Shown here: positions 9,570 to 18,661 of the stretch, piece by piece | Position numbering within the stretch: the first letter of the stretch is position 1 | Layout of the letters: the number at the start of each line of letters is the position of its first letter | Source of the DNA: Paracoccus ravus | GTDB taxonomy: Bacteria > Pseudomonadota > Alphaproteobacteria > Rhodobacterales > Rhodobacteraceae | Direction: 5' to 3' | DNA: 64,000 nucleotides | NCBI RefSeq assembly: GCF_004522175.1 | Contig: NZ_SDEB01000009.1 | Span: 1-64,000 of the forward strand | Made by a program: the position numbers and the translations under genes | Notes under the pieces: generated by a model | The model's database searches: none | Seen by the model: only the letters and a program-made list of their open reading frames with translations | What the model was told of the DNA's origin: nothing

Positions 9570-10769
9570 ATGATGATCAAAAGCCCTTCCCGTCCTTTCA
9601 GTGCGATCGCAGTGGTGTCACTTGCACAGTTGCTTGGAACGTCACTCTGGTTCAGCGCAAACAGCGCCGGCGAAGATCTGTCCCGGGCGTGGAATGCCGG
9701 TGCTGCGGATATCGGCTGGCTGACAAACGCCGTTCAGGCGGGTTTCATCCTGGGAACGCTTGCCTTGGCTTTTTCGGGCATGGCGGACCGGTTTCGCGCA
9801 AGCACGATCTTTGTCGGGTCGGCTTTGGCTGGGGCAGTCTTCAATGTGGGATTTGCCTGGCTGGCCCAGGATGTCCTGTCGGGAAGCATCTTTCGCTTTC
9901 TTGTCGGGCTCAGCCTGGCGGGCATCTATCCCATAGGCATGAAGCTGATCGTGAGCTGGGAGCCCGATCGCACCGGCCAGGCGCTGGCCTTGCTGGTCGC
10001 CATGCTCACGCTTGGCACGGCCCTGCCGCATTTCCTGCGTTTCACCGGTTCGGGGCTTTCCTGGCGATGGATCATCACCTGCTCTTCCCTTCTGGCACTT
10101 CTGGGCGCCGCGCTTATTCAGAATCTGGGGACCGGGCCGCATCTTCCTTTGCGCAAGGCGGGCGAGGCGCATCAACCCAGACGTTTGGTTCTCGCGGCCC
10201 TCGGAATTCCCCGCTTCCGTGCCGCGGCGACCGGCTATTTCGGGCATATGTGGGAACTCTATTCCTTCTGGACGGTCGTCCCCCTCTTGCTGGCTGCCAC
10301 AGGGCTGTCGGACGCTTTCCCCCTGTTGGGAGTCGCGGGGCTCTCCTTTTTCATCATTGCCGCGGGCGCGCTTGGCTGCTTGGCCGGCGGCGTGCTTTCG
10401 CGCCGGGTGGGCAGCGCAAGGGTCGCCTTGGGCGCCTTGGCGATCTCCGGTAGCTGCATCATCCTTTTCGCGCTGGCCTGGCAATCCCTTTCGCCCTTGG
10501 GATTGCTGGCACTCTTGTTGATCTGGGGCACCGCCGTTGTCGCGGATTCGCCTCAGTTCTCGGCCCTGTCCGCGCGCGCCTGCCCTTCGGATCTGGTCGG
10601 AGGCGCATTGGCCTTGCAGAACGCGATAGGTTTCACGATCACGATGGTTTCGATCTGGGCAGCGACGGCCGTAGTTGCGAAATTCGGGCCGTCGGCAGTT
10701 GCGATCCTCGCGCCCGGTCCCGTGCTCGGGCTATGGGGCTTTGCGCGGGCCATGCGGAACGGGGCCTGA
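9570..10769 (+). CDS. Major facilitator superfamily transporter
   Basis: The roughly 399-residue protein has 12 predicted membrane helices, the N-terminal signature SLAQLLGTSLWFSANSAGED common in YnfM/CynX-like MFS proteins, and the conserved loop GMADRFRAS between helices 2 and 3. The ATG at 9570 is preferred because GAGG lies 6 bases before it; earlier in-frame ATG codons at 9501 and 9555 lack a good site. It stands alone on the plus strand, divergent from acs and convergent with the polysaccharide cluster. The substrate cannot be told from the sequence; efflux of a small organic compound is the general expectation. Confidence 0.85.
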   Translation: MMIKSPSRPFSAIAVVSLAQLLGTSLWFSANSAGEDLSRAWNAGAADIGWLTNAVQAGFILGTLALAFSGMADRFRASTIFVGSALAGAVFNVGFAWLAQDVLSGSIFRFLVGLSLAGIYPIGMKLIVSWEPDRTGQALALLVAMLTLGTALPHFLRFTGSGLSWRWIITCSSLLALLGAALIQNLGTGPHLPLRKAGEAHQPRRLVLAALGIPRFRAAATGYFGHMWELYSFWTVVPLLLAATGLSDAFPLLGVAGLSFFIIAAGALGCLAGGVLSRRVGSARVALGALAISGSCIILFALAWQSLSPLGLLALLLIWGTAVVADSPQFSALSARACPSDLVGGALALQNAIGFTITMVSIWAATAVVAKFGPSAVAILAPGPVLGLWGFARAMRNGA

Positions 10770-10804
10770 ACGAGAACCGTGAATCGGCCCTGGCACTCCG
10801 AAGC

Positions 10805-11692
10805 CTAGCGTCGCGATGACACGAACCGGTTCAGCGCATAAAGGCTCTGTTCGGTCACGCGTTCGATGACCGCGTCCTTTGACAGCTGGGGTTGAACCTT
10901 CTCTACGATCCGGGACAGCATTTTTGCCGCCCGTGCGATCACCAGGTCCTGCAGCGGCGACAGCAGGCGGTTTCCCAGCAGTGCGCGTGACCGCACGCCT
11001 TGACCGCGCAACCCGGTCAGCGCGACATAGCTCTCCAACAGGGATGAGGGCATGACCTGAACCTGCTTCAGACTTATTTCGACGGATTGCGCCCAATCCT
11101 CCCATTTATAGCGATGGCTGGGATGGGTTGGAGTGACGGCGATAAAGGGAGTCCTCAGGGCATCTGCGACGATTGCGCCATGCATGGCCTCGGTCACAAG
11201 GACATTTGCTCCGCGAATCCGAGAGATCAATTCCAGCGGCTCTGTCCGAGGATCCAGATAGGTCACGCCGGCGCGTGCACAGACCTGAGACCAATTGCCA
11301 CGCGCAGCGCTTTCGAAATGCGGCATGAAAGCGGGTCCGACATTCACGGTAGCCACAGGCAGGTCAATCGCGCGCAAGAGAATGGCTGCGTCGGTCAGCG
11401 CGATTGACCGATCCAGGCCAAGCTTTTCGGCGGTCAAGGGCCCTCGCACCCAAGCGAAATTCCAAGTGCCATCCGAAATGTCGGGGACAGCGGTATAGCC
11501 GCCATAGCCGGACCCGATGACATGCTTGATCGCCTTGGCAGGGTAGTGATCCCAGATGATCGACCCGATGCCCAAGAACAACTCGCTCGGATCCTCGTCG
11601 AGAAAACCCGGCGGAAGCAGCCTTTGCCAGATGAACCTATTGATTTCGTCCCCGAAATTGGGTTGATCCCCTCGAAAATATGTCAGCCGCAT
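10805..11692 (-). CDS. Polysaccharide pyruvyl transferase family protein (ExoV-like)
   Basis: The 295-residue protein opens MRLTYFRGDQPNFGDEINRF and has the downstream stretches LGIGSIIWDHYP, WNFAWVRGPLTAEKLG, and VTEAMHGAIVADALRTPFIAV. This matches the polysaccharide pyruvyl transferase family, in which ExoV adds ketal pyruvate to exopolysaccharide sugars. It is the last gene of a four-gene minus-strand cluster with two glycosyltransferases and a flippase, so it probably decorates a surface polysaccharide. Whether it transfers pyruvate or a sugar is not certain from sequence. Confidence 0.85.
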   Translation of the reverse strand: MRLTYFRGDQPNFGDEINRFIWQRLLPPGFLDEDPSELFLGIGSIIWDHYPAKAIKHVIGSGYGGYTAVPDISDGTWNFAWVRGPLTAEKLGLDRSIALTDAAILLRAIDLPVATVNVGPAFMPHFESAARGNWSQVCARAGVTYLDPRTEPLELISRIRGANVLVTEAMHGAIVADALRTPFIAVTPTHPSHRYKWEDWAQSVEISLKQVQVMPSSLLESYVALTGLRGQGVRSRALLGNRLLSPLQDLVIARAAKMLSRIVEKVQPQLSKDAVIERVTEQSLYALNRFVSSRR

Positions 11693-11768
11693 GGCGGGAA
11701 AATCCTGTCTTCTTCAGTATGTCGCGGGAATCGGAGATGGCCGGGCACGGACAACATCGCGCCATCCC

Positions 11769-12584
11769 TCACCATGGATCGAAGGGGAGCGTAAAATCGC
11801 GACGCAAGGCATGGCTGACGCGGCGATAACGCAAGACATTGCGCGCAAATCTGCGTGGATGGGAAATCAGGTCTGTCCGAGGCGTCATGAGGCGGGCCAA
11901 ATTCCCATTGCCGCTTGTCGATTGCGGGTTCCCGACGCGATAAACGGCCCCCGCGAAAGGCAGGCTCCCCAGAGGTTGGCCCTGTGTCGCAAGATCGTCA
12001 TGAATGAAGACGTGGCTGCCCAGACGCCGCTTGATGGCCATCATGTCGGGACGCCCATCCTCCGTGAGGAACCGGCCCAGGAGCGCGCGACGGATGATAT
12101 GAGAGGTGCCGCACAGCATATGGAAGCCGGGCTTTTCGAAGCACCAGGACCCGCCCCCCCAGACATAGCCGCGATCGATCGTCCAGCCGGGCGCGCCCAA
12201 CTCTGCGGCCACGAATTCGGCAAGGCGCCGATGCACGAAATCGTCGAAATCCACGACCATGACAAAAGCGTCTTCGCCGACGCCCTCGAGTCCCGCATGA
12301 ATGCGAAGCCCCTTGTCGCGACGAACTGCGTCGTAAAATCGCTCTTGCTCTCGGTTCCGGTCCGGCATCTCCGGCAATGGCAGGTTCACCCAGACGACGC
12401 GGGCGTTCAAAGGCATCACGGGCAGATCCGAGCCAGCATTGGCCACAACCACGCATTGCCAAGTCGATACGGTCTGGGCCGCCACCGATGCCAAGGTCTG
12501 GGCCAGACAAAATTGCACGGCCGTCCAGTCCTTGACCGAAGCGGGATGTCGAACGGGAATCACGAAGACGAGCGGTACGGTCAT
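11769..12584 (-). CDS. Glycosyltransferase-like protein (family 2-like fold)
   Basis: The 271-residue protein starts MTVPLVFVIPVRHPASV and contains an acidic DVDFDD-like segment (VVDFDDFVHRR) in place of the usual DxD and a central GGSWCFEKPGF segment. The N-terminal half resembles a GT-A Rossmann-like nucleotide-sugar binding fold. The longer frame upstream (to 13097) overlaps the flippase gene and has unrelated composition, so the ATG at 12584, 29 bases after the flippase stop, is taken as the start. It likely adds one residue to the oligosaccharide exported by the flippase. Family assignment is moderate. Confidence 0.7.
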   Translation of the reverse strand: MTVPLVFVIPVRHPASVKDWTAVQFCLAQTLASVAAQTVSTWQCVVVANAGSDLPVMPLNARVVWVNLPLPEMPDRNREQERFYDAVRRDKGLRIHAGLEGVGEDAFVMVVDFDDFVHRRLAEFVAAELGAPGWTIDRGYVWGGGSWCFEKPGFHMLCGTSHIIRRALLGRFLTEDGRPDMMAIKRRLGSHVFIHDDLATQGQPLGSLPFAGAVYRVGNPQSTSGNGNLARLMTPRTDLISHPRRFARNVLRYRRVSHALRRDFTLPFDPW

Positions 12585-12613
12585 GGTAAGATCGGTCTCA
12601 ACGGCTGTCTTCC

Positions 12614-14068
12614 CTATGATTTCCTGGCAATTGTCTGGCGCAAGGTCGTCACGCGGTTCCTCGCGACGAACAGCACGGTCAGGCCATAGGCCAAGACCCC
12701 ACCCCCGATCTGCATCGCGACCAGAAGGCCAGGGCTGGCTGCGACCCCCTCGCGCAAGGCGATCAGCACGGCGGCCATCACCATGCAGCCCAAAATTGGG
12801 GCCAAAAATTGCGAGACATATCGGCCGAATGGCAGGTCGATCATGCGCCCCGCGGCGGCGGCGGCGACGGGCCAGACCACCCAGGTCTTTGCCGCAATCG
12901 CAACGACGACGACCGTCACGCCATAAGGAAACAGCGCGACAATAATCAATCCGGTCAGTATCTGCTGCAGGGTTTGATACCACATCCACCAATCCGCTCG
13001 ACCTTTCGCCCGGATCAGCGCGGCCTGAAGAATGCCGATGCAACTGAGAAGGCCGATCGCGCAAAACGCCTGAAGCACGGATGTCGCCGCGTTCCACTGC
13101 CCGCCAAAGACCAGCGGAATAAGCTGACCGCCAACAATTCCGAGGCCTGTGAAAACCGGAAATGCCAGCAGCGCAGAGAGGAATGTGGTGGCAAGATAGG
13201 CCTCACGCAACTTGTCCGGCTCGGTCTGCATCGAGGACAGCAGCGGATAGGCCACGGCCGCCAGCGCCCCTGTCAGCACATCGTTGAGCATTTGAAAGAT
13301 GCGCCTGGCAAACGAGAAGACACCGAGCGCAGTTGATCCCAGCAAGGCACCGATCAGCAGTTGATCAAGATTGATCGATGTGATCAGCCGGCTTCCCGAC
13401 GCAAATCCGCCGAAGCCTGCCAGTTCGCGCAGCGCGCCTTTGTCAATCCGCCACGATGGGCGCCAGCGGATCGACCACCAACTGACAACGCAAACGACCA
13501 TGGCGCCCGCGAGTTGCGAGGTGACCAAGGCCCATAGCCCATAGCCCAGTCCGAGCACGACGAGCGAAGCGAGCATCGACAGCACCGAAGATATCAACGT
13601 GCGCAAAGCCAGGCGGCGGAACTGCATCTGGCGGCTGAGCAGGGCCGAGGGCACGACGCTCCCAAGATCGGGGATCAGGCGCAGCGCAAGAACCGGCATC
13701 AACTGCCGCAGCATCGGGTCGCGCAGCAGAAAGGCCAGCGCCACCGCGATTCCATAGAGCCCCACTCCCCATAGCAGACACAACCAGAAGGTTGCGTTCA
13801 GATGCACGGGGCTCAGATCCACCCTTTGGACCAGGGCATCGCCAAAACCCGCTGGCGAAAACGCTCCGAGCAGGCCAATGATCGCGGCCGCCAAGGCAAC
13901 ATGTCCTAATTCCGCCGGCCCAATGACACGAGAGACGACCAGGAAGACGACGAGCCCCGCGGCCGCCGGCAACAATGCATTGATGCCCGACCAAAGCACC
14001 CCGGTGAAGGCGCGGCGCGCGCGCCCCGATTGGTAATGCGAGAGCGCGTCAGGAAAACTCTGCCCCAT
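12614..14068 (-). CDS. Oligosaccharide flippase / lipopolysaccharide biosynthesis exporter (Wzx/MOP superfamily)
   Basis: The roughly 484-residue integral membrane protein has 12-14 helices and the features of the polysaccharide transport (MOP) family: FTGVLWSGINALLPAAAG at the first helix, VSRVIGPAELGHVALAAAII, and the cytoplasmic segment FARRIFQMLNDVLTGALAAVAYPLLS, typical of WzxC/AmsL-like exporters. It would move an undecaprenyl-linked oligosaccharide across the inner membrane. The ATG at 14068 is chosen because the first helix then lies at the usual place; in-frame codons up to 14170 encode a composition unlike the family. It is flanked by glycosyltransferases. Confidence 0.88.
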   Translation of the reverse strand: MGQSFPDALSHYQSGRARRAFTGVLWSGINALLPAAAGLVVFLVVSRVIGPAELGHVALAAAIIGLLGAFSPAGFGDALVQRVDLSPVHLNATFWLCLLWGVGLYGIAVALAFLLRDPMLRQLMPVLALRLIPDLGSVVPSALLSRQMQFRRLALRTLISSVLSMLASLVVLGLGYGLWALVTSQLAGAMVVCVVSWWSIRWRPSWRIDKGALRELAGFGGFASGSRLITSINLDQLLIGALLGSTALGVFSFARRIFQMLNDVLTGALAAVAYPLLSSMQTEPDKLREAYLATTFLSALLAFPVFTGLGIVGGQLIPLVFGGQWNAATSVLQAFCAIGLLSCIGILQAALIRAKGRADWWMWYQTLQQILTGLIIVALFPYGVTVVVVAIAAKTWVVWPVAAAAAGRMIDLPFGRYVSQFLAPILGCMVMAAVLIALREGVAASPGLLVAMQIGGGVLAYGLTVLFVARNRVTTLRQTIARKS

Positions 14069-14209
14069 CCGATCAGCTTTCGATTGCCTGCGGCAATCCG
14101 TTTTCGACACCTTGGCAGGCGGGAGGGTCGAAAGACGCAAACTCCGTCCGGATGAAACGCAAACTCTCACTCCGGAGATTTTTGCTTTCCAGATTTTGGC
14201 GGATTTCCT

Positions 14210-15223
14210 TCACCACTCCTTCTCCGACGTGCATTTGGTAAGGAACACCTTCGCAAAGAGGAAAGGCATCATGAGTAATATCGCCGGATCCCGTCTGATG
14301 ATTTCTCGCGACAATCCAACCGGAATTGCGCGGAATTTCATGACATTTCGGGCAAAAAGGTAGGAAAAGGCCCTGCGATATTTCGTTTGCATCGCTGCCG
14401 CCGCGTCTTTTTGGGATGTCGATGCAATCATTTTCAGTTTCAATGAAAACAGATATTTGCACCCTATCCTCTTTATCGTTCCTGGCGTATCCCAGTCGAG
14501 AGATTTGAAGAATATATTCACACCTTCCCCGGAACGGCTGTTCCGCTTCCACGAAATGGCCACGCGCGCGCCGGCCTTTTCGACCCTTAGCCAGAACATC
14601 CAGTCCTCGCCCGCATTGCGAAGAGATGTGTCAAAGCGAAGACTGCCGATCGCATTTCGCCGCATCACGACGGAAGAGGTATGGCAGGGACAATATTCGA
14701 AGAAGATGTCGCTCAGCGCGTGAGGTTCAAAGCCCCGAACCGGCCCGTGCTCATTCAGCAGTTCGGAAAGGCGTGACAGTTTCTGCCCCCCCTCGCGGAA
14801 CAGAGGGATCTGGTCGGTATAGGCTTCGAAGAACCCAGGCCGTGAGGTGTCGCAGAAATAGAAGTCGTATCCGTACCGCAAGGCGTCGATGGCATCGCTG
14901 AGGTGGTGAGGTTCCCATTCGTCGTCTGAATCCAAAAACGCGACGAATTCTGCCTTACCCGCCCGATCGGCCGCATCCAGCCCGCTGTTGCGCGCCGCCC
15001 CCGGTCCGCCATTTCGCTGCTCGATCAAATGAAGCCTGACATGATCCGGCAGCACGATACCCGTCAGTTCCAACGCTGCCGGTCGCGGCGAATGATCGTC
15101 GACGACATAGACTTCGATCTGCAAATCCGCGATACCCGTCTGAGTGCCGACACTGCGCAACGCGCGGGCAAGAATTCCCGGACTTTCTTGAAAATACGGT
15201 ATGATAACGTCCACTTGAGGCAA
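14210..15223 (-). CDS. Family 2 glycosyltransferase
   Basis: The 337-residue protein has the GT2 hallmarks: VDVIIPYFQESPGILARALRS at the start, YVVDDHSP, NGGPGAARNSGLDAA, and the metal-binding FLDSDDEWEPHH. It should transfer a sugar from a nucleotide donor in the cytoplasm. The start is TTG at 15223 with GGAG about 8 bases upstream; no ATG is available before the GT-A fold begins. It is the first gene of the polysaccharide cluster, 141 bases before the flippase. The 3' third (about 14210-14560) is visibly more AT-rich than the neighbours, which hints at recent acquisition. Confidence 0.88.
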   Translation of the reverse strand: MPQVDVIIPYFQESPGILARALRSVGTQTGIADLQIEVYVVDDHSPRPAALELTGIVLPDHVRLHLIEQRNGGPGAARNSGLDAADRAGKAEFVAFLDSDDEWEPHHLSDAIDALRYGYDFYFCDTSRPGFFEAYTDQIPLFREGGQKLSRLSELLNEHGPVRGFEPHALSDIFFEYCPCHTSSVVMRRNAIGSLRFDTSLRNAGEDWMFWLRVEKAGARVAISWKRNSRSGEGVNIFFKSLDWDTPGTIKRIGCKYLFSLKLKMIASTSQKDAAAAMQTKYRRAFSYLFARNVMKFRAIPVGLSREIIRRDPAILLMMPFLFAKVFLTKCTSEKEW

Positions 15224-15747
15224 ATCGAGATCTCCGCTTTCCAGGGATTCCGGTCGTTCCCGTGCCTGGAATCAGGCCATTCCAAGCCACTAGATGCCAG
15301 AAATTTCTAAGAAATCTGTTAACGGCCCTGATTGGCTGCAGCAGAACAGGCTGACCTGTCGCGTGATCCCGAAAGGCAGTTAATTGCTGTCGTGGCAAAG
15401 GACAAAAATGAGCAAGGGGACGAAATCTCCGGGTTACGGCGGAGTGCAAGGAGCAGCCGGGTATGCCTCGTCGTTGCCAAAGGATTGGCGGCTTGGGCCA
15501 CGTGATCGGCCCAGCCGTAGGGCGGCAGAAAGCCGAGGCAGAAGAATTGCCGAGTTGCTTCGGTATTCTTCGTACAATCAGCTTCAAATGACCTTGGAGC
15601 GGCTAGAGGGCTAGCTCAGAGTTCGGACATTTTGTGCGACATCGCCCACAAGCCGGAGACGATTCCTGGGACGCAACATTTCGAACATGAAAGAGCGTCA
15701 CGGTTGAAGACCCCAGCGCCGCGGGTGGCGGCGCCGGGGCAAGGTGA
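15224..15747. other. Intergenic region between acnB and the polysaccharide cluster
   Basis: No coding sequence is supported in this 524-base stretch. The acnB terminator lies at its right end (15711-15739), and its left end should carry the promoter for the leftward polysaccharide operon. No clear promoter box or repeat was recognised. Confidence 0.5.
15711..15739 (-). terminator. Hairpin terminator of acnB
   Basis: CCCCAGCGCCGC and GCGGCGCCGGGG form a 12-base stem (one G-U pair in the minus-strand RNA) around a 5-base loop, starting 9 bases after the acnB stop codon. The stem is very GC-rich but only a weak T-rich stretch follows, so termination may be partial or Rho-assisted. Confidence 0.6.
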
Positions 15748-18537
15748 TCAGAACTGGATCGAGCGCGCCAAGCCAGTTTTCTCGAGCGGCGGCGCGAATT
15801 TGGTCAGTTCGATGCCCTCGACGGCGGATTTGTATTCATCCGCACTGGGTGTGCGGCCAAGGATCGCGGAGAGAACCACGACCGGGGTCGACGCGAGCAG
15901 GGATTCACCCTTCTTCTCGGCAGTGTCTTCCACGACGCGACCTTGGAACAGACGCGTCGAGGTGGCCAGAACCGTGTCGCCCTTTTCGGCTTTCTCTTGG
16001 TTGCCCATGCAGAGATTGCAGCCGGGGCGCTCAAGATAAAGAATATTCTCGTACTCGGTGCGGTTGGTGGTCTTGGGCTTCAGATCGTCGAACTCGAAGC
16101 CCGAGTACTTCTGCAGGATCTCCCAGTCACCCTCGGCCTTCAACTCGTCGATGATGTTATAGGTCGGGGCCGCGACGATCAGAGGCGCGTTGAATTCGAC
16201 CTTGCCGGTGGCTTTCTCGAGGTTCTTCAGCATCTGCGCGACGATCTTGATGTCGCCCTTGTGCACCATGCAGGAGCCGACGAAGCCCAGATCGACCTTT
16301 TTCGTGCCGCCGTAATAGGAGACCGGGCGGATCGTGTCATGGGTGTAGCGCTTGGAGACATCGGCGTTGTTCACGTCCGGGTCGGCGATCATCGGCTCGT
16401 CGATCAGGTCCAGATCCACGACGACCTCGGCGAAGTATTTCGCGTTGGCATCGGGGGCCAGCGCCGGTTTCTCGCCCGAGCGGATCTCGTTGATGCGGGC
16501 ATCTGCCTTGGCGATCAGCCCGGCCAGCGTGCCAGCGGCATTGTCCATGCCCTTGTCGATCATGATCTGGATGCGCGATTTGGCGATTTCCAGCGACTCG
16601 ATCAGGGTGTCGTCCTGCGAAATGCAGATCGACGCCTTGGCCTTCATCTCGGCGGTCCAGTCGGTGAAGGTGAAGGCTTGGTCGGCCAGCAACGTGCCGA
16701 TATGGACCTCGATCACGCGGCCCTGGAAGACGTTGTCGCCGCATTGCTTCAGCATCTGTGCCTGCGTTGCGTGGACCACGTCGCGGAAGTCCATATGCGG
16801 CTGCATCGTGCCCTTGAAGGTCACTTTCACCGATTGCGGGATCGGCATGGTCGCCTCGCCCGTGGCCAGAGCCAGCGCCACCGTGCCCGAATCCGCGCCG
16901 AAGGCCACGCCTTTCGACATGCGGGTATGGCTGTCGCCGCCGACGATGATCGCCCAATCATCCACGGTGATGTCGTTCAGAACCTTGTGGATCACGTCCG
17001 TCATCGAGTGATAGACGCCTTTCGGGTCGCGCGCCGTGATCACGCCGAAATTATTCATGAAATTCATGAGTTTCGGAATGTTGACCTGCGCCTTCTTGTC
17101 CCAAACCGAGGCGGTGTGGCAACCCGACTGGTAGGCGCCATCGACGATCGGCGAGATGACGGTTGCCGCCATCGCCTCAAGTTCCTGCGCGGTCATCAGA
17201 CCGGTCGTGTCCTGCGAGCCGACGATATTGACGCGCACGCGCACGTCCGAACCGGCATGCAGCACCTTGCCGCCCAGCACGCCCACGGCATTGCGGTTGA
17301 AGATCTTTTCGACAGCGGTCAAGCCTTGACCTTCGACCGAGATTTCCTTGTTCGGGGCAAAGACCGGGGTCGGCTCGATGCCGAGGGTCTGGGCCGCATA
17401 GGTTTGCAGCTTCTTGCCGAAGACGATGGCATAGGAACCACCGGCCTTCATGAACTCGACCTTCTGGGGGGTGAAGGCCGAAGCGATATCGACAAGTTCC
17501 TTGCCCGCTTCGTCGCAAAGCTTCTTGTTCTTGGCGTCGATGGTCAGGACGGTGCCGGTCTCGACCGAATAGGTCTGTTCAAGGATCGGATTGCCGTCAT
17601 TGTTCAGGATCGGCTTGCCGTCCTCATCGGTCTTTTTGACCCAGTTTTTCAGGTTCAGGCCGATACCGCCGGTCACGTCCACGGTCGTGGCGAAGATCGG
17701 CGAGATGCCGTTCGTGCCCGCAACCACGGGGGCGATGTTGACGAAGGGCACATAGGGGCTGGCCTGCTTACCGGCCCAGAGTGCCACGTTGTTCACGCCC
17801 GACATGCGCGAGGAACCCACGCCCATCGTGCCTTTTTCTGCGATCAGCATGACGCGCTTGCCCGGATGCTGGGCTTGCAGCGCCTGAATTTCGGCCTGAG
17901 CCGCGGGCGAGATCATGCATTTGCCGTGCAATTCGCGGTCCGAGCGCGAATGCGCCTGATTGCCGGGCGAGAGCAGGTCGGTCGAGATATCGCCTTCGGC
18001 GGCGATATAGGTCACGACCTTGATTTCGTCCTCGACCGCCGGAAGCTTGGTGAAGAACTCGGCCTTGGCATAGCTCTCCAGCACCTCCTTGGCGACGGCA
18101 TTGCCAGCCTTATAGGCATCGCCCAGACGGGCCATGTCGGCGTCGTAAAGGAACACTTGGGTTTTCAGCACGTCGCCGGCCTGCGCGGAGATGGCGGCAT
18201 CCGCACCCAGCGCGAGGTCCAGCAGAACCTCGACCGAGGGGCCGCCCTTCATGTGCGACAGCAGCTCAAACGCGAAATCCGGGGTGATCTCGGCGACAAT
18301 GGCGTCACCCAGAATGATCCGCTTGAGGAATTGCGCCTTGACGCCTGCGGCGCTGGTCGTGCCCGGCAGGGTGTTATAGATGAAGAATTGCAGCGAGTCC
18401 TTGCGGTGTTCGTTTCCGGCATCCTCGATCTGGGTGATCAGCTCGGCCACCAGCGCGCCGTCGTCGATGGGCTTGGGATGCAGACCTTCGCCTTTGCGGG
18501 TTTCGATCTCGGTTAGGTAGTCGGTGTACAAGCTCAT
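15748..18537 (-). CDS. acnB: Aconitate hydratase B (bifunctional aconitase / 2-methylisocitrate dehydratase)
   Basis: The 929-residue protein matches AcnB over its full usual length (the E. coli enzyme is about 865). It isomerises citrate and isocitrate in the TCA cycle through a [4Fe-4S] cluster. The N-terminal HEAT-like domain (MSLYTDYLTEIETRK) precedes the swivel domain, and the cluster ligands are expected in GFVGSCMVHKGD and in ERPGCNLCMGNQ near the C-terminus, both intact. It is a single-gene unit with a terminator downstream and a palindrome-containing promoter upstream. A TCA enzyme of this kind on the same replicon as a plasmid-type replication module suggests a chromid-like element if no chromosomal copy exists. 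Confidence 0.97.
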   Translation of the reverse strand: MSLYTDYLTEIETRKGEGLHPKPIDDGALVAELITQIEDAGNEHRKDSLQFFIYNTLPGTTSAAGVKAQFLKRIILGDAIVAEITPDFAFELLSHMKGGPSVEVLLDLALGADAAISAQAGDVLKTQVFLYDADMARLGDAYKAGNAVAKEVLESYAKAEFFTKLPAVEDEIKVVTYIAAEGDISTDLLSPGNQAHSRSDRELHGKCMISPAAQAEIQALQAQHPGKRVMLIAEKGTMGVGSSRMSGVNNVALWAGKQASPYVPFVNIAPVVAGTNGISPIFATTVDVTGGIGLNLKNWVKKTDEDGKPILNNDGNPILEQTYSVETGTVLTIDAKNKKLCDEAGKELVDIASAFTPQKVEFMKAGGSYAIVFGKKLQTYAAQTLGIEPTPVFAPNKEISVEGQGLTAVEKIFNRNAVGVLGGKVLHAGSDVRVRVNIVGSQDTTGLMTAQELEAMAATVISPIVDGAYQSGCHTASVWDKKAQVNIPKLMNFMNNFGVITARDPKGVYHSMTDVIHKVLNDITVDDWAIIVGGDSHTRMSKGVAFGADSGTVALALATGEATMPIPQSVKVTFKGTMQPHMDFRDVVHATQAQMLKQCGDNVFQGRVIEVHIGTLLADQAFTFTDWTAEMKAKASICISQDDTLIESLEIAKSRIQIMIDKGMDNAAGTLAGLIAKADARINEIRSGEKPALAPDANAKYFAEVVVDLDLIDEPMIADPDVNNADVSKRYTHDTIRPVSYYGGTKKVDLGFVGSCMVHKGDIKIVAQMLKNLEKATGKVEFNAPLIVAAPTYNIIDELKAEGDWEILQKYSGFEFDDLKPKTTNRTEYENILYLERPGCNLCMGNQEKAEKGDTVLATSTRLFQGRVVEDTAEKKGESLLASTPVVVLSAILGRTPSADEYKSAVEGIELTKFAPPLEKTGLARSIQF

Positions 18538-18614
18538 GACGATCCCTGGGTAGCAATGCTGGAATAAGCTGGAAAAGCGGGCCGGGAGAAGCTCCGGCGC
18601 GCAAGGTCAAGCTA

Positions 18615-18661
18615 ATTGTATGCGGCAGTATACCAACCGTAGATTGGTATCAAGAGGCTGC
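18615..18661 (-). promoter_or_regulatory. acnB promoter with operator-like palindrome
   Basis: ATACCAA (18630-18636) and TTGGTAT (18644-18650) form perfect 7-base arms around 7 bases. On the minus strand the palindrome lies between a TTGATA-like -35 box and a TATACT -10 box (about 15 bases apart), about 90 bases before acnB. This position fits a repressor site. The regulator is unknown; the shape resembles GntR-type operators. Confidence 0.45.

Noticed and set aside
12585..13097. N-terminal extension of the glycosyltransferase frame into the flippase gene
   Set aside because: The extension overlaps the flippase coding sequence and lacks family similarity; the ATG at 12584 gives a normal GT start.
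15943..18516. 857-codon open frame opposite acnB
   Set aside because: It is the antisense shadow of acnB; the protein has repeated His/Asp/Arg runs and no recognisable fold, while the minus strand gives full-length AcnB.
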